Part shown: positions 33,019-43,855 of the stretch, one piece after another
How positions within the stretch are numbered: the first letter of the stretch is position 1
How the letters are laid out: every line of letters starts with the position of its first letter
NCBI RefSeq assembly: GCF_905147045.1
Contig: NC_065888.1
Location: forward strand, 4,097,001-4,161,000
Reading direction: 5' to 3'
Source: Nymphalis io
Lineage: Eukaryota > Arthropoda > Insecta > Lepidoptera > Nymphalidae
Length of the DNA stretch: 64,000 nt
Program-made: the position numbers and the translations under genes
The notes under the pieces: model-generated
The model's database searches: none
Told to the model about the DNA's origin: nothing
What the model saw: only the letters and a program-made list of their open reading frames with translations

Positions 33019-35981
33019 TGGCAGATGCGCCCAAAAAAAGGCCCCCAGTTACCGGCAAGCCCGCTAGGCCCGACCAAGGTAGCGGTCGCGGTATCGGCAG
33101 GGCAGGGGGTGCTAAGAATCACCGGTTCACGGCAGGCTACCGTATAAAACGACTGAACATGGCAACGTATAATGGACGCTCGATGAGGCTGGACCATCAC
33201 CTCGCCGAATTAGAAGTAGAGTTAAGTCATATAAACTGGCATATACTGGGGTTATCTGAAGTCCGAAGACAGGGGGAGGACACGATAACTCTAGAGTCCG
33301 GTAACATACTCTACTTCCGCGAAGGTGATAACCTCTCCCAGGGTGGTGTCGGTTTTTTAGTCAAAAAGGATCTCATTAGCAGCATTGTGGAAATCAGTAG
33401 TGTGTCGAACCGGGTAGCGTACCTTGTCCTAAAACTTTCCGACAGGTACTCTTTGAAGGTCGTACAGGTATATGCGCCAACTTCGACATACTCTGATGAT
33501 GTGGTCGAAGTGATGTACGAGGACATCGCAAAGGCCCTCAACGACACCTCGAAGGCCCACTACAATGTTGTTATGGGAGACTTTAATGCTAAAGTGGGAG
33601 TACAAGATAGCGGCGAATCGAAAGTCGGACCTTACGGCTTGGGCTGCAGAAATCACAGGGGGCAAATGCTGGTAAACTTTCTCGAAGCGCAGGGGCTTTT
33701 TTTGATGAATTCTTTCTTTCAAAAGAAGCCTCAGAGGAGGTGGACCTGGCGAAGCCCCGATAACGTGACAAGGAACGAGATAGACTTTATCATTTCGAAT
33801 AAAAGGCACATATTTAGAGATGTTTCAGTGATCAACAGGTTTAATACCGGAAGTGATCACCGCTTGGTTCGAGGCACTCTAAATATCAACTTAAAAGCCG
33901 AAAGATCGAGAATGATGAGGTCTACTCTCCGACCTACCATGCTCCAAGCTGCTCAAGGCTCCGAAAAGTTCCAAATGGAACTTCAAAATCAATTCACCGC
34001 GTTGGAAACCATAAGCAACATTGATGAGAGAACCGACACGCTGGTCAAAATACTGCAAAACACATCCCGCAAGTGTTTTCCGCCACAGAGAAGAGACAAC
34101 GCACCAAAACTCTCTGCTGAGACACTCGAGCTCATGAGAAAACGACGAGAACTACCATCGTTTTTGTCAGATAAGGCCTTAAACCGAACAATAAAAACGC
34201 TGACGCGACGCGATCTCCGACGCTCCAATACCCGTGCCATCAAGGCTGCGATTGGGCAAAATCGGGGATCGAAAGTGTTCGCTCGCAAGTTTGGGAGGCC
34301 GCGTCTGACAAAACTTAAAACTGAAAATGGTGGGGTCGTTACCTCTAGGCCTGAGATTCTCGGAGAAGTAGAGAGGTTTTATGGGCAGTTGTTCTCTTCA
34401 AGATCGGATAAACCCGTGGGAATCAGTATTGATGACCAGCGCGCCCCTCTTATGCGCCATTACTCCGAGGAGCTCCCGGTCGTTGACCAAGGAGAGATTA
34501 GGGCGGCTCTAGAACAGCTTAAAAACAACAAAGCTCCGGGAGATGACGGAATCACAACAGAGTTGCTTAAGGCAGGCGGGACTCCGGTCCTGAAAGAGCT
34601 AGCAAGCCTCTTTAATTCCGTCATCCAACATGGCAAGACCCCGGAAACGTGGAGCGGGAGTGAGGTGGTACTGTTTTTCAAGAAAGGTGATAAAACCCTC
34701 TTGAAAAACTACAGACCAATCTCCCTCCTGAGTCACGTGTATAAGCTGTTCTCAAGAGTCGTCACGAACCGTCTCGCCAGACGACTTGACGAGTTCCAGC
34801 CCCCAGAGCAAGCCGGCTTTCGATCAGGCTACAGCACCGTGGACCACATCCATACTGTTCGGCAGATTGTGCAGAAGACCGAAGAGTACAATCAGCCGCT
34901 GTGTATGGCATTTGTGGACTACGAGAAAGCCTTCGACTCCATCGAAACCTGGGCAGTGCTCGACTCATTGCAGAGATGTCATATCGATTGGAGATATATC
35001 GAGGTACTGAGATGTCTGTACAACGCCGCTACAATGACTGTCCACATCCAGGACTGTAAGACGAAGGCGATCCAACTGCGCAGAGGGGTGAGACAGGGGG
35101 ATGTAATATCCCCGAAACTGTTCACCAACGCGTTGGAAGACGTTTTCAAAACGCTGGATTGGACTAGGTATGGAGTCAATGTAAACGGCGAGTACATCTC
35201 ACACCTTCGATTTGCCGACGATATCGTCATCATAGCAGAGTCGCTGGAACAACTCACCGAAATGCTGCGTAGCCTAGGCGAGTCTTCCCGGTGTGTCGGT
35301 CTCGGTATGAACTTGGACAAGACCAAGGTCATGTTCAATAGGCATGTCGTGCCGGGACCGATATACGTCGAGGGGAAACCTCTCGAAGTTGTTAGTGAAT
35401 ATACCTACCTAGGACAGATAATACAAGTCGGTAGGAACAACTTCGAGAAGGAAGCCGATCGAAGAATTCGCTTGGGATGGGCAGCATTTGGCAACCTTCG
35501 TCAAGTCCTCAAGTCGTCTATACCGCAATGTTTGAAGACGAAAGTCTTCAACCAATGCGTCTTACCTGCCATGACATACGGTGCCGAAACGTGGACACTA
35601 ACTGCGGGACTAGTCCACAAATTCAAAGTCGCTCAGCGTGCTATGGAGCGAGCTATGCTCGGAGTATCTTTGAAGGATAAGATCAGAAATGAGATTATCC
35701 GGAAAAGAACCGGAGTCACCGACATAGCTTGCAAAATTAGCAGGCTGAAGTGGCAGTGGGCTGGTCACGTATGTCGTAGGACCGATGGCCGTTGGAGCAG
35801 ACGAGTCCTAGAGTGGAGACCGCGAATCGGCAAGCGCAGCGTAGGGCGCCCTCCAGCCAGGTGGACCGACGACCTTAAGAAGGTGGCGGGCACCAACTGG
35901 ATGCGGAAGGCGGAGGACAGGGAGCTTTGGCGCACCTTGGGAGAGGCCTATGTTCAGCAGTGGACAACGATTGGCTGTTGA
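33018..35981 (+). CDS. RTE-type endonuclease / reverse transcriptase
   Basis: A 987-residue polyprotein expected to nick the genomic target and copy its own RNA (target-primed reverse transcription). Apurinic-type endonuclease at about 45-290: MATYNGRS (48), Glu81 in GLSEVRRQ, VMGDFNAKVG (185), RNEIDFI (252) and SDHR (279). Reverse transcriptase at about 490-800: NNKAPGDDGI (503), NYRPISLLS (564), AFVDYEKAFD (631), RRGVRQGDVISP (688) and FADD (732-735). The C-terminal region contains RLKWQWAGHVCR (909) and RWTDDLKKVAG (948), typical of RTE proteins. All catalytic residues I can check are present and there is no stop or shift. Length matches the family (about 1000). Met at 33018 is preferred because it closely precedes the domain; no internal ORF1 is needed in this clade. 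Confidence 0.95.
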   Translation: MADAPKKRPPVTGKPARPDQGSGRGIGRAGGAKNHRFTAGYRIKRLNMATYNGRSMRLDHHLAELEVELSHINWHILGLSEVRRQGEDTITLESGNILYFREGDNLSQGGVGFLVKKDLISSIVEISSVSNRVAYLVLKLSDRYSLKVVQVYAPTSTYSDDVVEVMYEDIAKALNDTSKAHYNVVMGDFNAKVGVQDSGESKVGPYGLGCRNHRGQMLVNFLEAQGLFLMNSFFQKKPQRRWTWRSPDNVTRNEIDFIISNKRHIFRDVSVINRFNTGSDHRLVRGTLNINLKAERSRMMRSTLRPTMLQAAQGSEKFQMELQNQFTALETISNIDERTDTLVKILQNTSRKCFPPQRRDNAPKLSAETLELMRKRRELPSFLSDKALNRTIKTLTRRDLRRSNTRAIKAAIGQNRGSKVFARKFGRPRLTKLKTENGGVVTSRPEILGEVERFYGQLFSSRSDKPVGISIDDQRAPLMRHYSEELPVVDQGEIRAALEQLKNNKAPGDDGITTELLKAGGTPVLKELASLFNSVIQHGKTPETWSGSEVVLFFKKGDKTLLKNYRPISLLSHVYKLFSRVVTNRLARRLDEFQPPEQAGFRSGYSTVDHIHTVRQIVQKTEEYNQPLCMAFVDYEKAFDSIETWAVLDSLQRCHIDWRYIEVLRCLYNAATMTVHIQDCKTKAIQLRRGVRQGDVISPKLFTNALEDVFKTLDWTRYGVNVNGEYISHLRFADDIVIIAESLEQLTEMLRSLGESSRCVGLGMNLDKTKVMFNRHVVPGPIYVEGKPLEVVSEYTYLGQIIQVGRNNFEKEADRRIRLGWAAFGNLRQVLKSSIPQCLKTKVFNQCVLPAMTYGAETWTLTAGLVHKFKVAQRAMERAMLGVSLKDKIRNEIIRKRTGVTDIACKISRLKWQWAGHVCRRTDGRWSRRVLEWRPRIGKRSVGRPPARWTDDLKKVAGTNWMRKAEDRELWRTLGEAYVQQWTTIGC

Positions 35982-35999
35982 TTGATATTTGATTGATTG

Positions 36000-36010
36000 A
36001 CGAGTAAAAT
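36000..36010. repeat. Target-site duplication, right copy, of the RTE element
   Basis: ACGAGTAAAAT, identical to 32954-32964 and directly abutting the tetranucleotide tail. Confidence 0.9.
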
Positions 36011-36578
36011 ACTACGATAATACGTAGTGAGCAAGTAATTTATTTACCACTACACGACTACTAATGTTTTTATAAGTAAAATATACATCTTTATGGAAAA
36101 CTGTTGACAATCGCAATAAGCTCTCTTATAACGTGATCATCCCGAGTTATAATTAATACTGTTTTATGCAATTAGAATTCCAATTGCATGTCGTAAATGG
36201 TCTTATTGTTTTTGTTTAAAAAATAAGTGTATAGTACAAAAAATGACGACCAAAAAGATGTATCTAATTTGACATATTTTACATGTTATGTAAAAATATC
36301 AAATACATTCAATTTAATAAAGACAGATTATATAATATGTGCTGATTGATTTCCAAAAATAGATAACTATTTTGAAACAAAATACATTGGAACTACGAAA
36401 TCCAAAGAAAATACTTAAAAAATAACTATTGTCTATTTGATTAAAATAAGGTAGAATATATTATGCATTGTTTATCTGAAAAATTCAATTGTTTTACTCA
36501 AACAGATTTACTGTTATTACGAAGTATATTTAACTCATGTTTGTCGATTTATTTATTTTTAAAATTTAATATAATGTC
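36011..36578. other. AT-rich non-coding stretch
   Basis: Nothing recognised between the RTE element and the next SINE. Confidence 0.5.
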
Positions 36579-36870
36579 TTTTTTTTATAGAATAGGCTGG
36601 CGGACGAGCATATGAGCCACCTGGTGGTAAGTGGTCACCAAACGCCCTTAGACATTGGCATTGTAAGAAATGTTAACCATTGCTTACATCACCAATGCGC
36701 CACCAACCTTGGGAACTAAGATGTTATGTCCCTTGTGCCTGTAATTACACTGGCTCACTCACCCTTCAAACCGGAACACAACAATACCAAGTACTGCTGT
36801 TTTGACGTAGAATATCTGATGAGTGGGTGTTACCTACCCAGACGAGCTTGCACAAAGCTCTACCACCAGT
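36579..36870 (-). repeat. SINE family A, full-length copy
   Basis: T-run, ATAGAATAGGCTGGCGGACG, CATATGAGCCACCTGGTGG, CACCAATGCGCCACCAACC, CTTGTGCCTGTAATTACAC and GAGCTTGCACAAAGCTCTAC. Well preserved, with few differences from 17404 and 32191. Confidence 0.85.
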
Positions 36871-37042
36871 AAAATTTGTCACTATGTCACTTTGTCCTTG
36901 GAGATTCTAAATATTGTAAGATTCAATTCACAGTCCAAATAGGTATTAATTACTTTTAACAAAATATCACAATTTTTAAATTATTTCAGGCTCCACAAAT
37001 ATTGTCTAAGATATACCTGGATTTGTTGATCATTAAATCGAT

Positions 37043-37215
37043 TTAAGGGTACTCCTACTCTTGTGCTGCAATCATCTCTGGAGTGGCTTTGCAAAACATC
37101 TGCTAGCAGCATTAGATTTGATTGATATTTGTGCCAAGAATGTCATCGGTGACGTATCAACCAGGCTAAGTTCCATAGTTTTTAGCTTATCGGTATTCTA
37201 CAACTTCTACACTTT
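37043..37215 (+). pseudogene. Decayed LINE C-terminal remnant
   Basis: The plus frame reads CNHLWSGFAKHLLAALD, then AKNVIGDVSTRLSS, and after a shift SLSVFYNFYT. This follows the same order as CSHLWDGSAKYLLEALD, VRIIGDVKVTNTL and ALSAFYRLYH in the LINE at 24550-25233. It contains stops and shifts, so it is an old fragment of a related Jockey/CR1-type element in the opposite orientation. Confidence 0.6.
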
Positions 37216-38130
37216 TGGATATCATCCAAGATAGCATCAACACTATTATCAGGTTTGATTACGGTCAAGTGCACGTCCATGCAATTCCATTAAAAATATA
37301 GCCATCGTTGTTAATTAGCGCCTCCAATAAAAATGTGTATTTTAGTGATGTAAGAATTACGCTAAAATTTCATATATGTATATTTTTCAAATTTAAGCTT
37401 TACATATACACATCAAAATATCTATTGCAACAGTCTCGAATTATAATCAGTCGGTTATTTTATTTTTTTATCTTTCTACCCTAATGACATGTTAGATCGT
37501 TATAAACCTTTTAAGAATTGCGTCATTATTCGACCTTATTATGACATATAAAAATAAAATATCAATAAATCTTGTCACAAACGTCTCATATTATTTGATG
37601 TGATGGTTATGTGTAAACAAATAAACAATACGACACAACTTTAAGCTAATGGTCGGACTGACTTAATTAGTTAAACCAACAGCGCTACGAACTGATTTAG
37701 TTAATAAAAACAAGCATAATTTATTAGGAATTTATTATAATAATTCGCTCACATCGAAGATTCCTTGACCAACTGATATATGAAAGATTTATTCTCAGAT
37801 AACAAAAGCGCCGAATTTTAATTATATTATTATTAGCTACTTTAATTAACTTATTGCGCAATTTTTTTTAGGTTTCAACCTCGTTAGTTATGTTAATATA
37901 GTTTGTCTGATTGCTGACTTTTATTCTACTATAGGGTAGGGTGTAAAACATATGCCGTTCTCCTCGACGAAGAAACACTAACAATTTTAATTAGATTTTT
38001 AAAATTACGTGTGTATTATTCTATACAAACCCTAAAGATTTTTAGGTGTGAGTATAGATCATAAAATGAAATATAAGAGTACATAAGGTATATTAAAGAA
38101 CGTTTTTAATATTGACTGTAACTTGTAGCA
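37216..38130. other. AT-rich non-coding stretch
   Basis: No gene recognised. The stretch may include the decayed 3' end of the LINE remnant at its start. Confidence 0.45.
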
Positions 38131-38530
38131 TTTTTTTTATATAAGAGGGTGCAAACGCGCTGGAGACTCATTTGATGAAAAGTGACTACCGTCCTCGCAC
38201 ATCTGCAATACCCGAGGATTTGCAGGTGCGTTGCCGGCATTTGAGGAATGAATACCCTTTTTTGAAGGTTTTGATATCATATCGGTTCGGAAAAGTCGCC
38301 GGCAAAAGCTGGTTCCACAAAGTGGTTGTGCGAGGAAGAAAATACCTTAAAAATTGCGTTGTTGTGGATTTCCAGACATCGAGGTGGTGAGGATGGAATT
38401 TTGAATACTGGCGCGAAGTCCAGTGGTGAAATTCAGCGGCCGGGACTATTCCAAACAATTCCTCAGAACATTCCCCGTGATATACGTGATAGAGGATGCA
38501 GAGTGACTCGACATCTCTACGCAAAATACA
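38131..38530 (-). pseudogene. 5'-truncated LINE 3' end (Jockey/CR1 type)
   Basis: The minus frame 38186-38539 contains LCILYHVYHGECSEELFGIV and LPRTTTLWNQLLPATFPNRY, then a KTFKKG motif. These correspond closely to FYRLYHGECSEELFSLIP and the KKWNSLPAHVFPSSYNPGSF region of the LINE at 24550. The 3' UTR ends in an 8-base A-run (T-run 38131-38138). Only the last ~110 residues remain, typical of abortive reverse transcription. Likely a different subfamily from the 24-28 kb element. Confidence 0.75.
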
Positions 38531-40085
38531 TACATACAAACAAAATACGCCGGTCGGTAAAAAAATTGATTGTCGACAATTAGAATTGATTTACGTTGAA
38601 TGCGGTTAAAGGGAAGAAGCTGGTACTGGGGAGCTCCCGCTCAAAGATTAGAGCATTTTGTGTAAAATATACTAATATGTATAATATCTTTTCGGGCTTA
38701 GAATTGTTATATTTATATAATAATGTATAAACTTGTCCAAATAATAATTCAAATTATTGAAATAATTAATTGGAAGATTTTCTATATTTATTAAGTTTTT
38801 AAGCAGATTATGAGATGCCAATGGGATAACAGCTGCTTTCCAATATAACCGAAGAGAGTATACCTAGGCCCGACGAGATTGTGTGTTTTCCGAGGCAACA
38901 CTTAAAAACTACTTCCAAATTGGGTGCTATTATTGAGAACTCTTGACAGAAATACTCTATAATTTTAACTTAACTCCACAAAAAAATAAGACTCAAAGCC
39001 GTAATTTAATTAAATATTAAAGATAATTTTATATATTAAAAAACTATTTTTTCATATTTGTTAAATGTAACGTGTAAAAATAACCAATTATGGACTTAAT
39101 GGATGTTTAAGGACTCATTAACACGTATCTTATTACCTCTATATTCTAATAAAACGAGAAAATGGTTGGAAGAATTGACTATTAATAATGTATAAGAGAT
39201 CGAGTGAAAGTTCTTTTTACTCTAAGCTACTTAAAAGCAGTTTTAAATAATTGTATAATGAAATTAATATAATATTCCAATATGCTTTGATTATGTTGAT
39301 TTTATCAGCGCAACACGAAGATGTGATTTGTAATCATATTAATAAATTTTGGCTTCTTAATAGTCTAGTATTATAGTGTAATCAGGTAGTCTCTATTAAA
39401 TATTTTCAGAAAGCTGTTGCGCGCGGTTACACTCGCGGTAAACGTTACTGCTAACCCCTCCCCCCTCTCATGATTCTATCAATATCTTCAATCTTTTTCA
39501 ATATATGGGCTATAATTTAAAAAGATATATTCTTATATGGATTTATAAGCAACCAAACATACAAACTGGAAAATTAATAGTCTTAAGATTTGTATATAAG
39601 TAGGTAGATATAAAAAGAAGCATACAGAGATAATTCTACTAATCATAACGGTTACAATAAGTTCCCGAATCTACTCCGATTCAACTTCGACCGAACCGCA
39701 ATTGGTTACTTATGTTAGTATAACAGAAAACGGTTAAACGGCAACGATTACGTTTCGGTTTGATTGCGATAAAGTGACAATTTGTTAGTAAAATTGGACC
39801 CAAGATGAGTGCATAATCAATTTGATGACATTCAAAAAAGCTGTTTTCTAATAACAAATTTGAAACTAGAAATAAAAGTCAATCGTAAAATTTTAGATAG
39901 ATATTCGATATTATCTATAAAATGATAATATTTAAAGGATACACGCATCAAATTAGCGTAACATAGAAGTCGGCTTACGTCATTTCACGATTGAGTCGTG
40001 AATCTAGAATATTTATTTACATAATGAATTTGCTGGAAATAACTTTCAATCGTAAAATATATAAAATAATAAGTATGGCTTAAAT
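38531..40085. other. AT-rich non-coding stretch
   Basis: A GC-richer spot at 39415-39470 (GCGCGCGGTTACACTCGCGG) has no frame of note. Otherwise nothing recognised. Confidence 0.45.
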
Positions 40086-40365
40086 ATTCACTTTATCTTA
40101 AGCGATGATCGTGGGTTCAAACCCGGGCAACCACTGAATTTTCATATGCTTAATTTGTGATTAGAATTCATATCGTGTTATACGGTGAAGGAAAACATTG
40201 TGAGGAAACCTACATGTGTCTAATACATTAACTGAAATTCTGCCACATGTGTATTCCACCAACCCGCATTTGGAGCAGCGTGGTGGAATTAGCTCCATTA
40301 ATTCTCTTCAAAAAGGGAGACGAGACCTTAGCCCAGCAGTGGGACATTAACAGGCTGTTACTGTA
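40086..40365 (+). repeat. SINE family B, copy lacking the first part of the head
   Basis: B box GGTTCAAACC at 40114-40123 is intact; the A-box region is degraded or missing. Then TCATATGCTTAATTTGTGAT, GGTGAAGGAAAACATTGTGA, GAGCAGCGTGGTGGAATTAG, GCCCAGCAGTGGGACATTAA and CAGGCTGTTACTGTA. Confidence 0.85.
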
Positions 40366-41470
40366 AGTATTTCCTTTGAAATATGTATAAAAGTGTTATA
40401 TTTCTTTAAATAACTTATTATAGCTTTTCGTATGAGTTCTTCGCGGCTCTTCCACATACAAGATAGCCCGTAGTATTTGGCATTTCCATTGGCCCCTACA
40501 AATAATTACTTATTATTAGACAAAAAATAAATAAGAAAGTAAAATATCAATAAACTAGTAGTATATAATTATATTTATACAATTAATTTTGAATTCACAT
40601 TTGTGTTAATTTTATTATCTTCATCAAGATGGGCGTTGATGAATTTGACAAAGAAAGTTACTAAAGATGAATGTTATATAATTATTTATTTCGATGGTAC
40701 AGCGAAACGGGACTAAATTGATAGTTATCGATATCATTTTATAAATTTAATATTAGCTAAGTCTGTTAATGAAGTTTGAAGATTGAAAACGTAGATATAT
40801 AACTTTTAATTTATTAGAAATAAAGTTGTTCACGTTTATATGATTTAGATGATAAATAGTATAAAAAGGACAGTTATTTGAGCGATTTTCTAAGTATACA
40901 ATAAAATTTATAAAAATTGCGTGCTTTTGCATTAATAATTTTTTTTTATTCCCGATTCCTTTAAATGGCATATTCAAAAACAGCATCTTAACAAACATTT
41001 GCCAATTAGTTCGAATCCGTTTCTACAATATATTATGTAGTATTTTAATTTAAAGTACCTATATATAAATATCTTTATATTTAATATATAAAATTTTATT
41101 TAATTTTGCAAAATTTCTTACAAAATTTAATGTAGGTTTTGAGGTCGGCTAGTAAATAACGTTGCACTGCGTCATATTATCTTGTGCAATTTCATTTCGT
41201 TGTGCAATAAAATATATAAATAAACAAGCATAGTGCTTATTTACATTCTGTTTTTGTTTTATTTCATCGAAGTAGGTTCTTCATATTTTTTTCAAATACT
41301 TGATTGAAATGAACAACGTCAGGCGATCCTTTAGCCGTTGAGGCTAAAGATATTTTTATAATTCCTAAATATATACTTAAAGGATTAACACTCATTCCTC
41401 TTCCTCCTCTAAGCAACATCAAATTGTTTATTGCTGGCTGAATATCATCCGACTGTTCCCGGTTTCTGGA
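40366..41470. other. AT-rich non-coding stretch
   Basis: No supported feature. The 81-codon minus frame at 40753-40998 is Asn/Lys/Ile-rich and likely chance. Confidence 0.5.
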
Positions 41471-41583
41471 AGGAAAACATTTTCTTCCTAAGCACGAGAT
41501 GGATTATAAACAAAAAATAAATACGTGTTAAATCTGTGGTACCTTATTTGAACCCACAACCTTCAGTTCTGATTCAAGTGTCT
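41471..41583 (-). repeat. SINE family B, strongly decayed head part
   Basis: In reverse: a TTGAACCCACAACC B-box area and AAGCACGAGATGGATTATAA (family B has AAGCACGAGATGAATTATAA). The 3' half is absent. Confidence 0.5.
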
Positions 41584-42245
41584 CATATATGTATAATATG
41601 CTCTAAAGAATTATATGCTACTAGTATATAATAAGGGTTCCCCGGGGAGAACGTTTATATATTTCAAAAATAATTCAAACGAAATGACTTTGTTTTGAAA
41701 GAAGAAATAATGTTCGTGGGGACGTTTCTCTTGAACATTGCTCCGAGAAAACATATTAAAAAAAAACTGCGGAATGTTGGCAATAAAGTTGCGCCCACGC
41801 TTACATACATTAACTTTGTTTTGAATCTGCTCCAGATGTTTTTGAAAACAGTTATTTTGGGTAAATATTTATAAACTTAAAAGATTTAAATGAACTTAAA
41901 AACATCAACAATAACATGAAAACATTTGAAACTAAAATTTTCGTTACGCTATTATAGAATTAATTATAATTATAATTCAATAAAATTAATTCGTTACAGC
42001 TCTATAAATTATCATTTATATACGAAAATTAATCGTAAAACTATTGAATTTGTTCTCAAATATGCGGTAGTTAATGAATATAGAAATAATTTTAATAGAA
42101 TAATCCTCAACTTCACACCTAAGCTCGAGTTTTATGCCATGAAACTAAAAAATAGTATGTTCATATCGCGTTTAAATTTTGCTCTTATATTATTAAGTAA
42201 TAGGAAGTTCTTATACTTAATACCCAAGTTTTTTGTATAGAGTAG
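41584..42245. other. AT-rich non-coding stretch
   Basis: Includes a 104-codon plus frame (41926-42240) dominated by Asn, Ile, Tyr and Lys, the expected product of AT-rich DNA. I do not treat it as a gene. Confidence 0.5.
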
Positions 42246-42426
42246 TTAAACGGATGGGCAAATCGCCTAATAATAAAAGTCACCACTGCCCATAGACATT
42301 GGTGTTGTAAGAAATATTGCCTTGCGGGATGCAAGGCCAATGCAACACCAACCTTAAGAACTAAGATGATATGTCCTTTGTGCCTGTAGAATATTAGCTG
42401 ATGAGTGGGTGGTACAACCAGGCAAC
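42246..42426 (-). repeat. SINE family A, deleted copy
   Basis: CGGATGGGCAAATCGCC, CCATAGACATTGGTGTTGTA, CAATGCAACACCAACCTTAA, TGTCCTTTGTGCCTGTAGAA and GATGAGTGGGTGGTAC. The block between the GTGCCTGTAG and GAATAT motifs is missing. Confidence 0.7.
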
Positions 42427-42685
42427 TATATATAAATATATATAGTTACTTGGTCGTACTTTTTGATATTTTATATTATCACCAAGTACGGTACAAATAA
42501 GCACATATATGAAGTATTTGAAAGCTCATTGGTATTTACTTGGATTCATACGTTTATCTATATAAATAATTTAGTAAATTTCATTATAGTTTTCATTATA
42601 ATATTATGAAAACATTCTTCTTATTATATTGAAACCAAATTAACGAAATAATAAAAGTTTCGTAATTTAGATTCTTTTTTTGAAT

Positions 42686-42691
42686 TTTATT
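42686..42691 (-). promoter_or_regulatory. Polyadenylation signal AATAAA for the candidate exon
   Basis: On the minus strand AATAAA lies about 43 bases after the stop codon at 42734-42736, in a position suited to a short 3' UTR. The motif alone is common in AT-rich DNA. Confidence 0.3.
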
Positions 42692-42733
42692 TATAATAAA
42701 ATATAAATGCACGCTCCATTAAGTTAGATTGTT

Positions 42734-42848
42734 TTACTTAGTAGCTCCATGTAAAGTTCTGAGGTCGTCGAATCTGCGCGGCCTTGCGCGGTCGCCGACC
42801 AAAGATGACACCACGACCTGCGGTATTTCGAATTCTTCGTCTCGTAAT
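42734..42848 (-). CDS. Candidate 3'-terminal coding exon of an unknown host gene
   Basis: On the minus strand an acceptor-like TTATTAATAATTTAG precedes one base plus 37 codons and TAA. The peptide includes DEEFEIPQVVVSSLVGDRA then PRRFDDLRTLHGATK, acidic then basic with ordinary amino-acid use. About half of third positions are G or C, against roughly a third G+C in the flanks. AATAAA follows 43 bases later. The GC-rich island is exactly coextensive with the frame. All three minus frames happen to be fairly open, which weakens the case. I cannot name the protein; upstream exons would lie at higher coordinates. Confidence 0.4.
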
Positions 42849-43636
42849 CTAAATTATTAATAATGCCATTTCAAAATAATATATGACTTATTAACAACTA
42901 ATAAAGTACAATTTTAAATGAGACACCTTTTTGTTTTTAATAAGAATTCGCGATTGGAATTCGCACGTTTTCGAAATGTTTTAAATTGGAGCAAAACAAG
43001 GCGACTTCCAAAAATAAAATTGTATTTATTCAAAACAAAATTGTGACGTTTCCGTTTATTTGTGAATGGATATAGGATATTTATTGATTGAATAATTGCG
43101 TTATTATTAATTTATTTCAGAGTATTTTTCCAGTCTATATATTAAAATTTCCGTAATACATTATGTTCGCATATTGATTCCTAACGGCTGGCTGTCAATA
43201 ACATTAGTAGCATAAATGTATTGATGTCAGAAGTAATAGAGAAATGAACTCAAGACATATCATACTGGTTAATTTTTTTTACCCACAAATCGTGATTGAT
43301 ATCTCTATTTATGAATACTCACTTAAACTTTCTTTAAATATTGAAATGGTTGTGATTTTATCTTTACCGTTATCTAGTGTGAGACTGTAATCTTTGTCTG
43401 ATAATTACATGTAATAAATATCTTTGAGCGTTGATATTTAATTAAATAATAATAAGGTGTTTCAAACTAAACAAACGTCTAATGTGTAATTTAGTTTCTC
43501 TAGTAAGATATTAGTTTTTTTGGCACCTCCGTCCTAATTTTAAATTTATATTTATTAATTTAAAAAATATAATGTTGATGCTTCAAACTCTTCTCCTTTA
43601 GAATAATTATATACTACTATTAATATATGATCATTT
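42849..43636. other. AT-rich stretch, possible intron of the candidate gene
   Basis: No repeat copy or frame recognised. Confidence 0.4.
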
Positions 43637-43738
43637 ATGTACATATTATTATTGCTGTATTATTCCACATTTTCCGTAGACCTTCAGATCAATTTGAGAT
43701 CAGTGAAAACATTTTTAGACTCGCCCCAATTTGGTACG

Positions 43739-43855
43739 ATGGCTGGGTGTGAATGGTTGTGTCTTGTAGTTTTATTTCTGATATTTCCAACTTTTAGTCA
43801 ATTTAATCCTGCTGCGTTTCACTATTCTTGGCAAACCCTGACCCAGGACTTCTAA
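43739..43855 (+). CDS. Possible small secreted peptide (38 codons)
   Basis: ATG at 43739 in good initiation context (A at -3, G at +4) starts MAGCEWLCLVVLFLIFPTFS, which has the layout of a signal peptide. Eighteen further residues (QFNPAAFHYSWQTLTQDF) follow before the stop. The frame is open upstream to an ATG at 43637. An AATAAA-like GAATAAAAAG follows about 27 bases after the stop. No homologue is known to me, and a chance hydrophobic frame is quite possible. Confidence 0.25.
   Translation: MAGCEWLCLVVLFLIFPTFSQFNPAAFHYSWQTLTQDF

Larger units (their letters stand above)
32965..36000 (+). mobile_element. RTE-type non-LTR retrotransposon, apparently intact and recent
   Basis: About 3.04 kb bounded by an exact 10-11 bp duplication. 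It has a 53-bp leader, one uninterrupted 987-codon ORF and a very short 3' end finishing in a (TTGA)n-like tail (GATTGATATTTGATTGATTG) instead of poly-A, as RTE/BovB elements do. Base composition is much GC-richer than the flanks. The ORF frame stays open through the leader back to the 5' boundary (first upstream stop is in flanking DNA at 32943-32945), so a modest 5' truncation cannot be excluded. Confidence 0.93.

Noticed and set aside
36558..36890. Target-site duplication (TAAAATTT) around the family A SINE at 36579
   Set aside because: The left match is not adjacent to the tail and the motif is very common in AT-rich DNA.
41926..42240. 104-codon plus-strand frame
   Set aside because: Dominated by Asn, Ile, Tyr, Lys and Leu as expected from random AT-rich DNA; no domain, splice or conservation clue.
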